A stretch of 64,000 nucleotides of DNA, taken from Xenoacremonium recifei (taxonomy: Eukaryota; Ascomycota; Sordariomycetes; Hypocreales; Nectriaceae). The notes beneath the pieces were generated by a model, which had not been told where the DNA came from, searched no databases, and saw only the letters and a program-made list of their open reading frames with translations. Location: the NCBI GenBank assembly GCA_012184525.1, contig WOFQ01000006.1, positions 981,340 to 1,045,339 of the forward strand, in the 5' to 3' direction. Positions within the stretch are counted from its first letter, which is position 1, and every line of letters begins with the position of its first letter. Made by a program: the position numbers and the translations under genes. Below, one piece after another: positions 11,806-22,896 of the stretch.

Positions 11806-12954
11806 TCGGCTCTATGTCTGTTTTGTTTTTCACCTCTGCGGCTCCGGATAATAAGAAAGGATAAAAGATGGCAGATAGGAGTTTCATGCGCGATACAGCA
11901 AAGGGGAGTTGGGAGTTAATCTTGTTTACATGAGCGAGCACAGAGCCTTAGATGCCCAACCAAATTTCTATACTTCTCAACCTGAGTCATGCGACTATGT
12001 TCCGAATTCATAGTCACTTGCCCCCGAAGCTGCCGAAGTAATACGGTGCAAGAGGCATGAACCGTCTGGAGTTATGATGTTCTGAAATAAGTATACGCAC
12101 ATAGAGGTCTAGAACTCGGACTGACTAGTACCCCAATTCCCAGACATAATTGACACAAAAATACTTGGAATGGCCCAAGAGAGCTAGGCAAAGGTGGCAA
12201 TTGTTGCCCTATAAGATCATGATCATAAGCTCATGAGATCCTTAGTTCGCAAATAGGACGTGTTCAAAGTCGCACTTCGTGCCAGAAAAGGCCTGTTGCG
12301 GGTTGGCCTTTTTAGTACCTACGTAGCAGAATTGACGGAAGTCACCATTTAGACAGCTTCGACCTCGGACTTAGCGTTTCTTGACAACTTGTGCCGCTGG
12401 AAAGAAAAGGCAGCCGCTGAGAATTTGCAGCCTTCGCTGAGTATTATTGAAATGACACATACACACACCGCCTCTCTCAGTATTCATATCTTAACACACA
12501 CCCTGTCGCCAGTCCGTTTCCAGCTCCGTCTTTTTCCGCCGTCTAAGTCACGCCAAACCATCCATGAGAGTTCCCGTCCCGCTCGTCCTCTGCTTTGCCC
12601 TCCATGGGAATCTTGTTCTTTGGATTTCTTGTTTGCTGTTTGGAAATATTATTATGTACACGTCCGTCGTCTAGAAAATGCCACAAGCGATGTCTGCCTC
12701 GTCCGTAACAGTCCAGCCAGGGAAAGGCTCACTGAACAGCACGATGCCTCAGCGCTGCCGGAACGAGAAACCAAACAGTACACTTTGCATAACTGGCAAG
12801 ACGACGGACAAAAAAGCAATGGCTGTTAACTCCATGATGTTCGAAGGATGATTTCGGATGTCGCTCGTAGTCGAATGCCCACGGGCATCGTCCACATGGG
12901 TACAGCGCTTGTTCAACAAGGCCGATAAACTTTGCAGCCTACAAAACCCTCTGC
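11806..12954. other. Intergenic region, convergent 3' ends
   Basis: This 1.15-kb stretch lies between the 3' ends of the DNAJC3-like gene and MRS3/4. An open frame of 146 codons at 12389-12829 has no recognisable features and includes a CA-rich run (about 12455-12500). I see nothing supportable. Confidence 0.5.
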
Positions 12955-14338
12955 TCAGGCAGCATTGCGCTTAATAAAGTATGCCCTTCATTGTGAGAAA
13001 TCATGGGTTAGCAGGATAGCAATAAGTTGATGGCTGGGAGGAACTCACTTGGAAAACTCGTACGCCGACCAACAGATGGCAGTGCTGGGCATTGTTGTCA
13101 CCACCCGTGGTCGGACACCCTTGAAGAAGCCCCGTACTCCAGCTCGCTGATACAGTAACCTACAGCCGCCCAGGAAGCTGTTAACATTCCTAACTTCGGG
13201 GTCTATAGAGGTTCCTCGGGTTTGGAGCATCGTCTTGATAACATCCATGGGTGTTGTCAGTCCGGCAGCGAAACCACCGGCAAGGGCGCCGGCCAGACAA
13301 TGCGTTAATGGGTCGTAATGTTTTTCGGGGTTCATGGTCGTCGAGATGGACTCGTAGGCGAGAAACTGAAGCGCGGTAAAGGGTACGGTCATCGAGAGGG
13401 TGGTGGGGTACGAAATGTAGAATGCGCCGATGCCTTCGTTCTTGTATACGTATTTTGCACAATCGACCATGGACCGGTACATCTTGCTCGAGTTCTGGAT
13501 CTGCATGCGCTGCTTGATGACTATGAGAGGCATGTCAGTACAGATTACGGATTGAATAATCCACAGATTACAAGTCCGTACCGTCAAAGGGGTTCATGAA
13601 GGCATCGCTGGCAATGGTTGCAGCAGCGCCGCTGGTCACTGAGGTATTTCTAGGTTAATGGCTTGCTAGGATGCTTTATGGGATCGCAGATGTGCTCACC
13701 AGCAGCAAGAGGATGATGAACCCCAGCTTGGTTTCCTCCCATGGCGTGCTTCACGGCCTCGTATGTCGCAAAGTACACAGCATGAGCAGGACCTGTAGAC
13801 ACAGTGAGAAGTGGGTATAGAAAGACGAGATGGTGGATGGCTGCTCACCAGCTCCCACTATGACGCTGGACATGCCGCGCCACAGGCTGAAAAAGCCCTC
13901 GGTCTTGGCAATCTGGAAGGCATTTCGGAGAACGCCCGAGTAGGCCACGGTGGTTCGGGGATTCAATATCTGCATTCGAGTCTGAAGACAAGAGTCAGAA
14001 TCTGGAATTGGGAGGAGCTAAGCAGCCATGCCGACATACCTTGATCGCATCGATGGGATACATAACAGTGTGCTCCTGCAAAGTAGAAGATAAATCAGCC
14101 ACTCCTCAACGCCAACACCTTGTAGGTCGAACGGAAATCGTACAGCAATACCAGCAAAGGCGCCTGCGGCCATGTTCTGGGCTAGAGAGAAATTGGGCGG
14201 AAGGGACTCGTAACTAGCAGATGGAAGCATTAGCCAAGAGCCCTCAACACAACGCGTGCTCGCATGCAGAGGCAACAAAAAGAGTCAAGGCAAAGCTCAC
14301 TCATAGTCCTCAACCGGCTCGGCACCTGGCTGGGCCAT
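12955..14338 (-). CDS. MRS4: Mitoferrin, mitochondrial iron carrier
   Basis: This is a mitochondrial carrier family protein that imports iron across the inner membrane for haem and Fe-S synthesis. The coding strand reads downward through eight exons: 14338-14301, 14213-14144, 14075-14040, 13981-13849, 13792-13700, 13638-13582, 13520-13049 and 12985-12955. They sum to 930 bp (309 residues), the usual carrier length. The three tandem carrier signatures are visible: PIDAIKTRMQ, PFDVIKQRMQ and PMDVIKTMLQ. The diagnostic mitoferrin patterns NMAAGAFAGIAEHTVMYPID and the middle-repeat SDAFMNPFDVIKQRMQ are present. Intron density is high, and one exon (14040-14075) is only 36 bp. The yeast genome has two paralogues, MRS3 and MRS4; the symbol is for the family and does not imply which one. 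Confidence 0.94.
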
Positions 14339-16455
14339 GGCGGCCACAGCTTCCGATGCTCCGCCGAAGGGCTTGGATTCGAGGGCAGCCAGCGTGACTG
14401 CTGTGTGGAAACGGCGGGAAATGGACGCAAAGACAAGGCGATGGAGAAAAGAGGTCTCTGTGTCAAGTCGACAATCGGCAAGGCGACGAGAATATTGTCT
14501 TCGGGAGGTGGTGGGAAGGTTCGAATGGGTGCCCGACGTGGAAGCGCAGAAGGTCCGGGGATTGATGCTGTCACGACCTGCGATAAGCCGACGGCAATTC
14601 TCGATGCAGAGGCCCGATCTCCCCTTCTTTTCCCCCCTTTCGACGGCAGGCAATCGCAATTGGGGATGGGAAGTGGGCGCCGCCAAAGGAAAAAGACTGA
14701 TCAATGTTAAATCTGGATGTCGGAGGAAGTGTTCGTCACTGGTTCGGCGATGGCCAGGACGGAGAGGTAGCAACAAGTAGTCGGCGAAGCAGCAAAAGGC
14801 GTGGCACGCAGATGGCAAAGCGGAAGATGGGTGGCTGTTATCTGAAAAATTTCCCATCGGGGCTGCTCCGTAAACGGCCTCGGGGAATCTGGGGACGGAC
14901 GTACGCTCAGCTACTAATTACGTACCTTCCTTTACCTCATCTAGGCAAAAGGCTAACCCCTCACAAATAAAGACTACTCCACAAAGGTCTAATACCAGGT
15001 GCCCAATTCATGCCTGTGCTCGGGGTTGCAGACGATCTCCAACGCTGCCTCGGACTCGAGCATCTGCTTGTATCCAAGTTCTCAAGAGTTTTATGGTCCA
15101 ATGATTCCGTCAAGCTGGGCAAGATCCGCTGGTTGAATAGTTGGACATTTAAGTACCGGCTGGAGGAAAGGGAACCACGTTCCAGAGTGCATCTCAAAGC
15201 ACTCCGTAGCTGTCCCTCAATCAGCTGGTGCACTAAAAGAGCTTCAACCACTCCAAACATCCTCCGCTCCCCCACTTGACCATCGAGCACATTATCAAAC
15301 TTCGAGACAGCCATCAGGCCCAAGTTTGATCACCACATTTCAATGAACATTTCCTAAAGAGTCCAGCGAGCTACCTCGTATGGTGTTAGGTGCGCATTAT
15401 ACGCAAGTGCATCCTCTCATAAGATCTTAGCAAAAAAAATACGAGGATTTAGAGACCTAGGAGAGCACAAAACCTACCTCTGGAGTCGACAGAAAGCCAG
15501 ACCCCATTTAGAGTGGAAGGTATATGTAGACGCGAAAGAACCAAGTCTTTCTGGCGACTTCACAAATACAGGATGTCTAATTTCCTCCTTTGCTCTACTC
15601 GAATTTTAAACAATTGTCCCATCGCACTCCCGTCTTTACAATAACAGCAGTTTTCCACATACCACAGCTAAGGTAGGGCCAGCCAAATAACCATCCCCTT
15701 GTCCGCCCCATCCAGCGACAGAATGTCCTGACGCGTGACGCTGAAATCTTCACGCAGGGGTTGCCTCTCCTGTACCCAAATTCCAAATCAAATTCACGCC
15801 ACCGAAATATCCGCACCTCCCGATCTGATAAAACCCCGTGGTGGGTCCTCCGGGTTACGAGGGCTGACTCCGAGCGCCGACGACCCGGAGCTCTCATGTT
15901 ACCTTGAACCCTCGAAACTATACAGTTCGACAATCGCAGAGTGACGTGTTCCCCAAAATGAGCAGCTCTTCGCATTGATCGATCCACCAACGACCGTCTA
16001 GTAAGCCGTTATCAAAGCCGACCTCTTCCTCCTACGTCGACCTTTGCTTTTCATCTGCTTGGCCACTCCCGCGGAGTTGCGACTCGGAGCCGACTTAATT
16101 ACCGATCCAGGCATTGATGAGCCTCTGGCCCGGGATCTCGTAACAAAAATTAAGGCATTTTAAAAAATTCATTTTATAGCCGAGCCAACAAGCTGCAGCT
16201 CCGTCACCCTGCCGAGCTTGACTGGATCAAACCCGCGAGGACAGACCTAACTCATGAGAAAGGTGACGAACAGCACACGACTTTAATCATGCATTACTAC
16301 GTCGACTAAAGGCCTGCGAGTTCTAAGAGGATGCGTGCCCTTCTCCAGAAAATTAGAGAAAGGAACTCTAAATAAGTCGGTATGCAGACAGTTCCGTGGT
16401 CACAAAAAGCGTCTCGCAAGTCCGTAATATAGCCCAACTGGATCGCGCGGCGGCT
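14339..16455. other. Intergenic region upstream of MRS4, downstream of ATG9
   Basis: This 2.1-kb region contains no supportable gene. An open frame upstream of the MRS4 ATG on the minus strand (to 14857) runs in frame into it. It has low-complexity Ser/Arg/Pro content and is better explained as 5' leader. The rest (15000-16400) has stop-rich short frames on both strands. Confidence 0.5.
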
Positions 16456-19269
16456 TTATACCACTCCCCCGCCTCGTCGATTTCGCTGCGTCTGTTGGAG
16501 TTGATAGATGAGGCCCAACACTCCTGGCTCAACTTCTTCAGTATTTGCTGCACTGTTTTCTCGGCTGAGGCCCCGGCCGGGAGACGTCTCCCAAGTCGAT
16601 TCGCCGAGAATCCCGCCTGGTTCATACAATTCATCTTCTTCACCCGGCCGCGCGACTTGGCCGCCGTCTTCCAGCGTCTCCTCGATGATCTGACTGTCTC
16701 CGTGATATCCTCCTCTGGGATACCTTGACCTATGCAGGCTGCGGGCTCTGGTTGGCTGGTGATGAGAATCCAACAGCATGGAGGCCATGGGAGACGGTTG
16801 TGGCATCCCAACTGCGGCACGGGTGCCCCTACCGCCTCCGATGCCAGCCCGACGACTAGGATTGCGTCCCGTTCGCGAGTTCTGCATGTCAGTGGCAGCA
16901 ACCAGTGTCGGTGAATTAAGGCCAGGGAAGGCTGGTGGTGGATGAAACGACGTACGTGTTCCCGGGGGCATGTGACCCGGAATACCAGTTTTGGGATTGG
17001 TCACGTAGTTGTCGATGAATCCGTAGTATGAAGCCGCCATTTTCCCGTGCTTGGTCGTATAGTAGTCTTCACGAACATCTTGGCCGCCTCCATGATGTCC
17101 TGTGTTCCCGACTCCCTTCTGGAAGTCAAATACTGCGAATGAGCAGACGTAGCCAAGCCCATCCACATGGATCGTGAATTCACGAAAGAAATCCACAATT
17201 TGTTCGCTACACTTCGGAAGTGAGAAGAGGAGAAGCATTGGGGTCGTAATGATGCCCATAACTTCTTCCAAGAAGATAACCACTCGCATCTTGTACAGCT
17301 CTGCAAATTCTTGCTTCACTTCAAAACTGTGCAGCCTCCCCTGCCAATGATCTGGCATGTAGTGAGTGTACTCGATGACATTTCGCAGTGCATAATCCGG
17401 GTCGAATACGAGGGTCTCCTCCGACACCATACCTCTTGATATGGCCCAGATGCTCCCAAAGACACCCAGATAGAACAGCACGGACCTGTCCTTGGTGATC
17501 TCAAAGCTGAGAAATAAGTCGGAGTCAAGGATGGTACCCACTGCAAGTACAGCAGTAATAGCTCCCGAAATGAAAGCAATACTACGGGCGGCGTCTTCGG
17601 TCATTCTCTTCGGGAACTGGTCGACGTACCGAGTGGCGAACGGATACGACATATGCAGCCGCTCATAGAATATATGGGGCAGTTCGTTGAACTCCCTGAA
17701 TTTCCATTCTGCCAGCGAGGTGTATTTACGGGCGGCAGCCATTTTTGGATCCTTTTGATATTCCTACAGCAATTGTGAGCAGCGAGTAAGCTCGAGACAC
17801 CTGCGAAGACGTACATTGAAATTAGTGAAGAAGTAAAAGATGATAACATAGGCCAAGACCACAGGCGCGAAGACCAAGTTTAGAAAGCCAGCGAAGTAGA
17901 GCCTTTGCCTCAGTTTCTGGCTAAGCACGCCGCGTCGGTCAGAACGTAGAAAGTCCTGCTGTACTTGGCCGAGGTCATTGAATACCATGTCGAGGATACA
18001 GTAATGCAGATACCACTGCATGGTTTTCGAAAACAACTGACGACCTCGCAGAAATGGCACAGGGAGTGACAGGTTCAGAACATCCTTGTTGATCATCGCA
18101 ATAAGATAGTTGTCCTTCCGCATTAATCGATTAGCAATATCGTGTGCATCAAGCCGTTCTTTCGACTGGCTTCCGATGAAGCGACGCAGATTTGCCGGTA
18201 TATTGGTGGCCGTCTTGGGGTTTTGGTCACGCAGGGCCATGATTCGGCATACCACATCTTGCCAAGAGACCGTTTGCATGTCCTGTTCGGGAATCTCCAG
18301 CAGATGGACATAAAAGTCTCGTATGTGACTCAGGCGACGGATTTCCGCAAAGTATTGGACAGACTTCCAGATGAAGAAGAAAGAATAAAGCCATATTCCG
18401 AAGTTCCAGGTTCCTGACATCTTCTTTGTACATTGACCGATGATCACTTGGTTCAGGGACCGACTAGTCGAGACTTTACTATAGTCCACACATTGGCTTA
18501 AGAATGTGACAAAGATCGCGACGAAGAGAGTCTCCCTATCAACTAGTCAGCAAGATAAGAAGTAGGGAATTTCGTCGCCAACCTACAGTAACCACAAAGC
18601 ATTTGAGAACAGGATGCACCATAAACCGCCCCCTTCATAGTAGTCGTATACATCGCGCATGAAGCTGTCCAGGTTTGAGGTGTTGACCCATCTCCAGAGG
18701 GCTTTCTCTTTGGAACTCCCAGACATGACCCCCCTAGCCAAAGGTTGTGATTGGGCTCGAGGGTGTAAAGCTGCATGGTCATCTCGATGAAGGCGTTGCT
18801 GCGTGGTTACTGCCTCCCACTGTGCTCTCGTCCTCGCTGCTGAAGGACCCACGGAGGGCACTTGCGGTGGGCTCGTATATTGATCCGCATGGCTTTGCGC
18901 TGCAGCAGATGCGTTTGCAGCTTCGTGTGGTTCCACAAGTAAAGAAGCCGGGACATCGTTATCGGCGTCTTCGTCATGGACTAGCCATGTCGAAGGCTCG
19001 CCTGCGCCATGATGCGACCGGGGAGCGTTCCGGGAGCTCCCTTTGTGCTTTCCCTTCATATCGAATGCAACGCTATCCACTGTCATGCGACTGTCACCCG
19101 CTGAGAGTCCCTCTGCATCATAAGCATCGAAATTCGTCCTTAGGTTCTCCTCGTCTAGCCCTGCACGTTCTTCCACGTCAAGATTATCGTCCTGGGATCG
19201 AAGTTGGTCGTAAAATGAACGATCGGGTTTCGACGAAGGACCAAGCCGTGAAAATATGTTGGATGACAT
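16456..19269 (-). CDS. ATG9: Autophagy protein 9 (lipid scramblase)
   Basis: This is the only multispanning membrane protein of the core autophagy machinery. It travels on Golgi-derived vesicles to the phagophore assembly site and scrambles lipid between leaflets. Exons on the minus strand are 19269-18587, 18535-17815 and 17763-16456, giving 903 residues, close to other filamentous fungi. Residues 1-220 are a disordered acidic N-terminus. The conserved core starts at KALWRWVNTSNLDSFM and runs through several hydrophobic helices (SGTWNFGIWLYSFFFIWKSV, NLVFAPVVLAYVIIFYFF). Family hallmarks are LAEWKFREFNELPHIFYERL, FDPDYALRNVIEYTHYMPD and AASYYGFIDNY. The C-terminal 180 residues are disordered and Gly/Pro/Arg-rich. 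The gene is divergent from COG6, sharing 790 bp of upstream sequence. Confidence 0.98.
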
Positions 19270-20059
19270 GTTGCCTTTCTGTCGACTTAACTGGCCTCAA
19301 CCAGCTCGCCGAACATATCTTGTGGCATTCGCTTGTATGGCTCGGATGAATCAATTTGTTCGCGGAGTCGCGAGATCGAATGTAGAGATCGAGAAATACT
19401 TTATCTAGAGCCTCAAGAGTCAGAATTTGGAGAAAAGCAAGGTTCGAAGAGGTTATCCCATGGCCCTCTTAACGAAATACCAACCGTGAGTAAAGCCAGG
19501 TGACCCAGGTGATAAGCGTGACCCGCGCTGGGCACATGAGCCGCCACTTCAGTAAACTATGGGCGAATCGAAATGAAAAGCGACACCGTTACCAAAAACG
19601 GAGTGCAATTTTGCCGCACTTTCGAGGGTTGCGGCACGATGAATGAGAGGCAAGAAAGTGTATGTATTCCTTGACAGTGCAGACAGTAGTTGTAGCCTCT
19701 AGGCATCATGGGTCGCGAGTATGACGTCCGGGGGCGGTGAAGCATTTTGCCGGACATATTGCCGATAAGGTGGCTCACCTGATGCACACACCGCCTGCCC
19801 CTTCAGGGGCTACTGCAGCATCACCCTTAGCGTACGTACCATTACTACCATCTGTTTGTTAGCGATCAAAACGAGTTTAAAGTCGATAGCATTGGCATTC
19901 AGCGACTCAGAACTGTATCTCTTTTTTATTCAACTCTTCTACTTTATACTACGGTCCCATCGAACCTGCGACGTGAGGCCTAGTTGTCTTCATAAACTAG
20001 GATAGTCGCGCACCACCAGACTCTGTCCGGAGTACATGCTTCAATAACCCACAGTCGCC
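19270..20059. promoter_or_regulatory. Shared upstream region of ATG9 and COG6
   Basis: These 790 bp separate the start codons of ATG9 (minus) and COG6 (plus). The COG6-proximal 150 bp contain T-rich tracts and a TTTATACT element near 19942, a plausible TATA-like site. No autophagy-specific binding site can be claimed. Confidence 0.4.
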
Positions 20060-22193
20060 ATGCCATCAAAACATTCGTGGTCTCTGAAAAGCCCAATATC
20101 CCAGGGCGCAGTTGGAAATGAGCTCGCGTCCCCAAGCAGTCCCTCTGCCTTAGCCACGTCTTTCAAGGGCACCAGTCCCTTGGCGTCTAAAGTCGCCAGT
20201 GTCTTGTCAACGTCTTATTCAGATGCTGAGTTTCGAGAGGCTCTCAACCTGCTTGATGAAAGACAAATTCGGAATTACGCTGAGACTCGCCGCCGGGTTC
20301 GTCTTGATCTTCAGAAAGAAGTCATTCATACCAATGGAGAAGTCATTATTGAGTTCGGACGAGTTGCGGAGGTAGGCTCAATTCAGTTAATTGAAAGTCC
20401 ATTGCTCACCAAACCATCAGCAACTACGCCGCATTAAGGTGACGCTGGACAAGTTGAACGTTGGCTACGAAGACATGAAGAGCGAAATAGTTGCAGCTCA
20501 CCTTCAGACCTCTTCATCCATAGCTGAGGCGTCATCACTCCTTGAGCAACGCAAGAAAGCCGAGGTCAAGCAAAAACTTCTCGATGCTCTTAAGAAACAC
20601 TTTATCATGTCGGAAGAAGAGGTTTCAGCACTAGTCTCAACAGCGGAACCTGTTGATGACAAGTTCTTCGAGGCACTCGCCAAAGCCAAGAAAATATCCA
20701 AGGATAGTGAAATTCTCCTTGGCATGGAAAGTCAGACTCTAGGCCTGGAGTTGATGGAGCAAACATCCAAAAACATCAACCTCGGTTTCCAGAAATTATA
20801 CAAATGGGTTCAGCGAGAATTCAGGACTCTGAATTTGGAAAACCCGCAAATGAACTCGACCATTCGGCGGGCTCTCCGAGTTTTGGCAGAACGACCATCG
20901 CTCTTCCAAAACTGCCTGGATTTCTTCGCCGAAGCCCGCGAACGCATTCTTTCTGATGCTTTCTGTGTTGCACTCACTGGAGCATCGTCCTCCGGCGTAG
21001 AGGATCCTTCGATAAAACCGATTGACATGGCAGCTCACGATCCATTACGTTATGTCGGAGACATGCTGGCCTGGATCCATTCTGCTTCTGTCAGCGAACG
21101 TGAGGCTTTGGAGGTTTTATTCGTTGCAGAAGGTGAAGAACTCGCCAAGGGGTTGAAGTCGGGTCGGGATGCTGAGGTATGGCGTCTCGTGGCCGATGAG
21201 GGGGACGAAGAAGCAGACTTCAATGCTCTCAAAGCCTTAAGCGATCTGGTTGATCGTGACGTTTCTGGGGCTGCTCGTCTTCTTCGCCAGAGAGTTGAGC
21301 AGATCATCCAGGCTAACGAGGATATAATCCCAGCCTACAAGCTCTCGAATCTCATCAACTTCTACCTCCTTACATTCAAGAAGCTGCTCGGGCCAGATTC
21401 CAATCTCGTGGAGCTGGCAGGCAGTCTTGAGGCCGAAGCCTTACGCCAATTTCGAGCCCTGGTCAGAGATCATATCGCAACTCTACAGGGTGAATTCCAA
21501 CAGGCGCCGTCGGATCTTGGACCACCGGGCTTTTTGCATGACTCTCTAAATCAACTCGACGCGATCAGCAAAACGTTTGACTCTTCACTATCTGCATCAG
21601 AGAATCGCGAGAAGGAATTCGAGAGTGTCTTATCGGAAGCCTTCGAGCCTTTCATAGCTGGATGCGAAAATATGGCCAAGACGATGGGAGAGCGCAACGG
21701 AGCCATCTTCCTTATCAATTGCATGATGGCAGCTATTAGCTGTCTACGGCCATTCACCTTCACTCAACGAAGGGTCAAGGATCTCCAGGAGACGATAACA
21801 CAGGCAGCGACAAAACTTGTGGCGAGCCAGTATAACTTCCTCCGAAAGGGCTCCGGCCTGGATTCAATATTCACTACGCTTGGGCAAGAGGGTAAGAATG
21901 GAAGGGCCTCTCTTGACAGAAACAACCTAGTTGGAGCTAGTCAAACCCTTGATGACTTCCTCCCATCAGCGCTCATGGATGCCATGGAGAACCTGAAGCA
22001 CCTCCAAGACTCCAAGCTCGCTCGAGAAATCACTGAAGCAGCTGCTGAAAAATTCTGCCAGGACTTTCAGCGACTTGAAGATGCCATTCTCGAGACTGAA
22101 GAGGCTGAGGAGGACGTCGAATCCCATGATACCGAAGGGTTTAGATCAGTCTTCCCAAGAACAACAGCGGAAATTCGAGTGTTGTTATCATAG
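20060..22193 (+). CDS. COG6: Conserved oligomeric Golgi complex subunit 6
   Basis: This is a lobe B subunit of the COG tethering complex, which captures retrograde vesicles at the Golgi. Exons are 20060-20371 and 20421-22193, giving 694 residues, with a 49-bp intron. The conserved N-terminal helical bundle (FREALNLLDERQIRNYAETR, RRVRLDLQKEVI) is followed by the long COG6 domain. Typical segments are GFQKLYKWVQREFRTLN, RRALRVLAERPSLFQNCLDF and HDPLRYVGDMLAWIHSASVS; the last is a family signature. The C-terminus is acidic. The COG complex is known in yeast to be needed for Atg9 trafficking and the Cvt pathway, which makes the ATG9 neighbour noteworthy. Confidence 0.97.
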
Positions 22194-22896
22194 CAATGTG
22201 CCAGGATTCAGGCGATCTCTCGCCCGAAACGGGATCCATGGATGGCATGCATTGGTAATTTAGAGTTTCAGGGAGTTAGTTACCTCGCAGGTCGAACCAA
22301 TCCGTTCAAGAAACATACAATGCATGCAACTTTGTCAAGGAATGATTGCAAAGACTTGAATGACCATAGCAAGCATCTACCAGCACGCATGCAAACACCT
22401 GATATCTATCATAATTAAATTGGATGGATTAACCCCAACGCGCAAACTGATGATGCGCCTGGTAACTGAAAGATCACGTCGCATACCTACTTGTACCTAG
22501 AAGTGTCTTTGGTGCCCCGCTGTGGTGCCTTGCGCTCCCATCTTAGGTAACGGGTCGCTAGGCGGGCAGTGCCAACTTACCACCTCAGCCAGGCTACGTC
22601 ACCACCGCCCGCCGTCGCTTCCTCATGGGCTGTGTGCTGCCCCGGTTTGAACTTCATTCCATACATACTAACACTTGTGATCCAGAACAAGCCGACCTTT
22701 CAAGGCGCGACAACCCCATCTCGCGCGGCGATATTTGCATCCGTTCGACTCTGTCTCGACCTCACAAGAACAGGACACTGAAGAGCGCGCAGGCCAGTGC
22801 CCCTCTCCCATTCCAGGCGCCTCAGACGCCGGTTTTACGTGAGGACCCAGTCGGCGAGGGGAGACTGAGAGCTACTATGTTCTCGCTGTCAGAGCA
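22194..22896. other. Intergenic region COG6-AAA ATPase
   Basis: This 0.7-kb stretch probably holds the COG6 3' UTR and the promoter of the AAA ATPase. It has no coding signal that I can support, but an additional upstream exon of the AAA gene cannot be excluded here. Confidence 0.45.

Noticed and set aside
12389..12829. 146-codon frame in the MRS4-DNAJC3 intergenic region
   Set aside because: Contains CA-repeat-derived sequence (THTHTAS) and no homologous pattern.
14297..14857. Longer N-terminus for MRS3/4 from the in-frame start at 14857
   Set aside because: The extension is Ser/Arg/Leu-rich and unlike any mitoferrin; the family begins just before the first carrier repeat.
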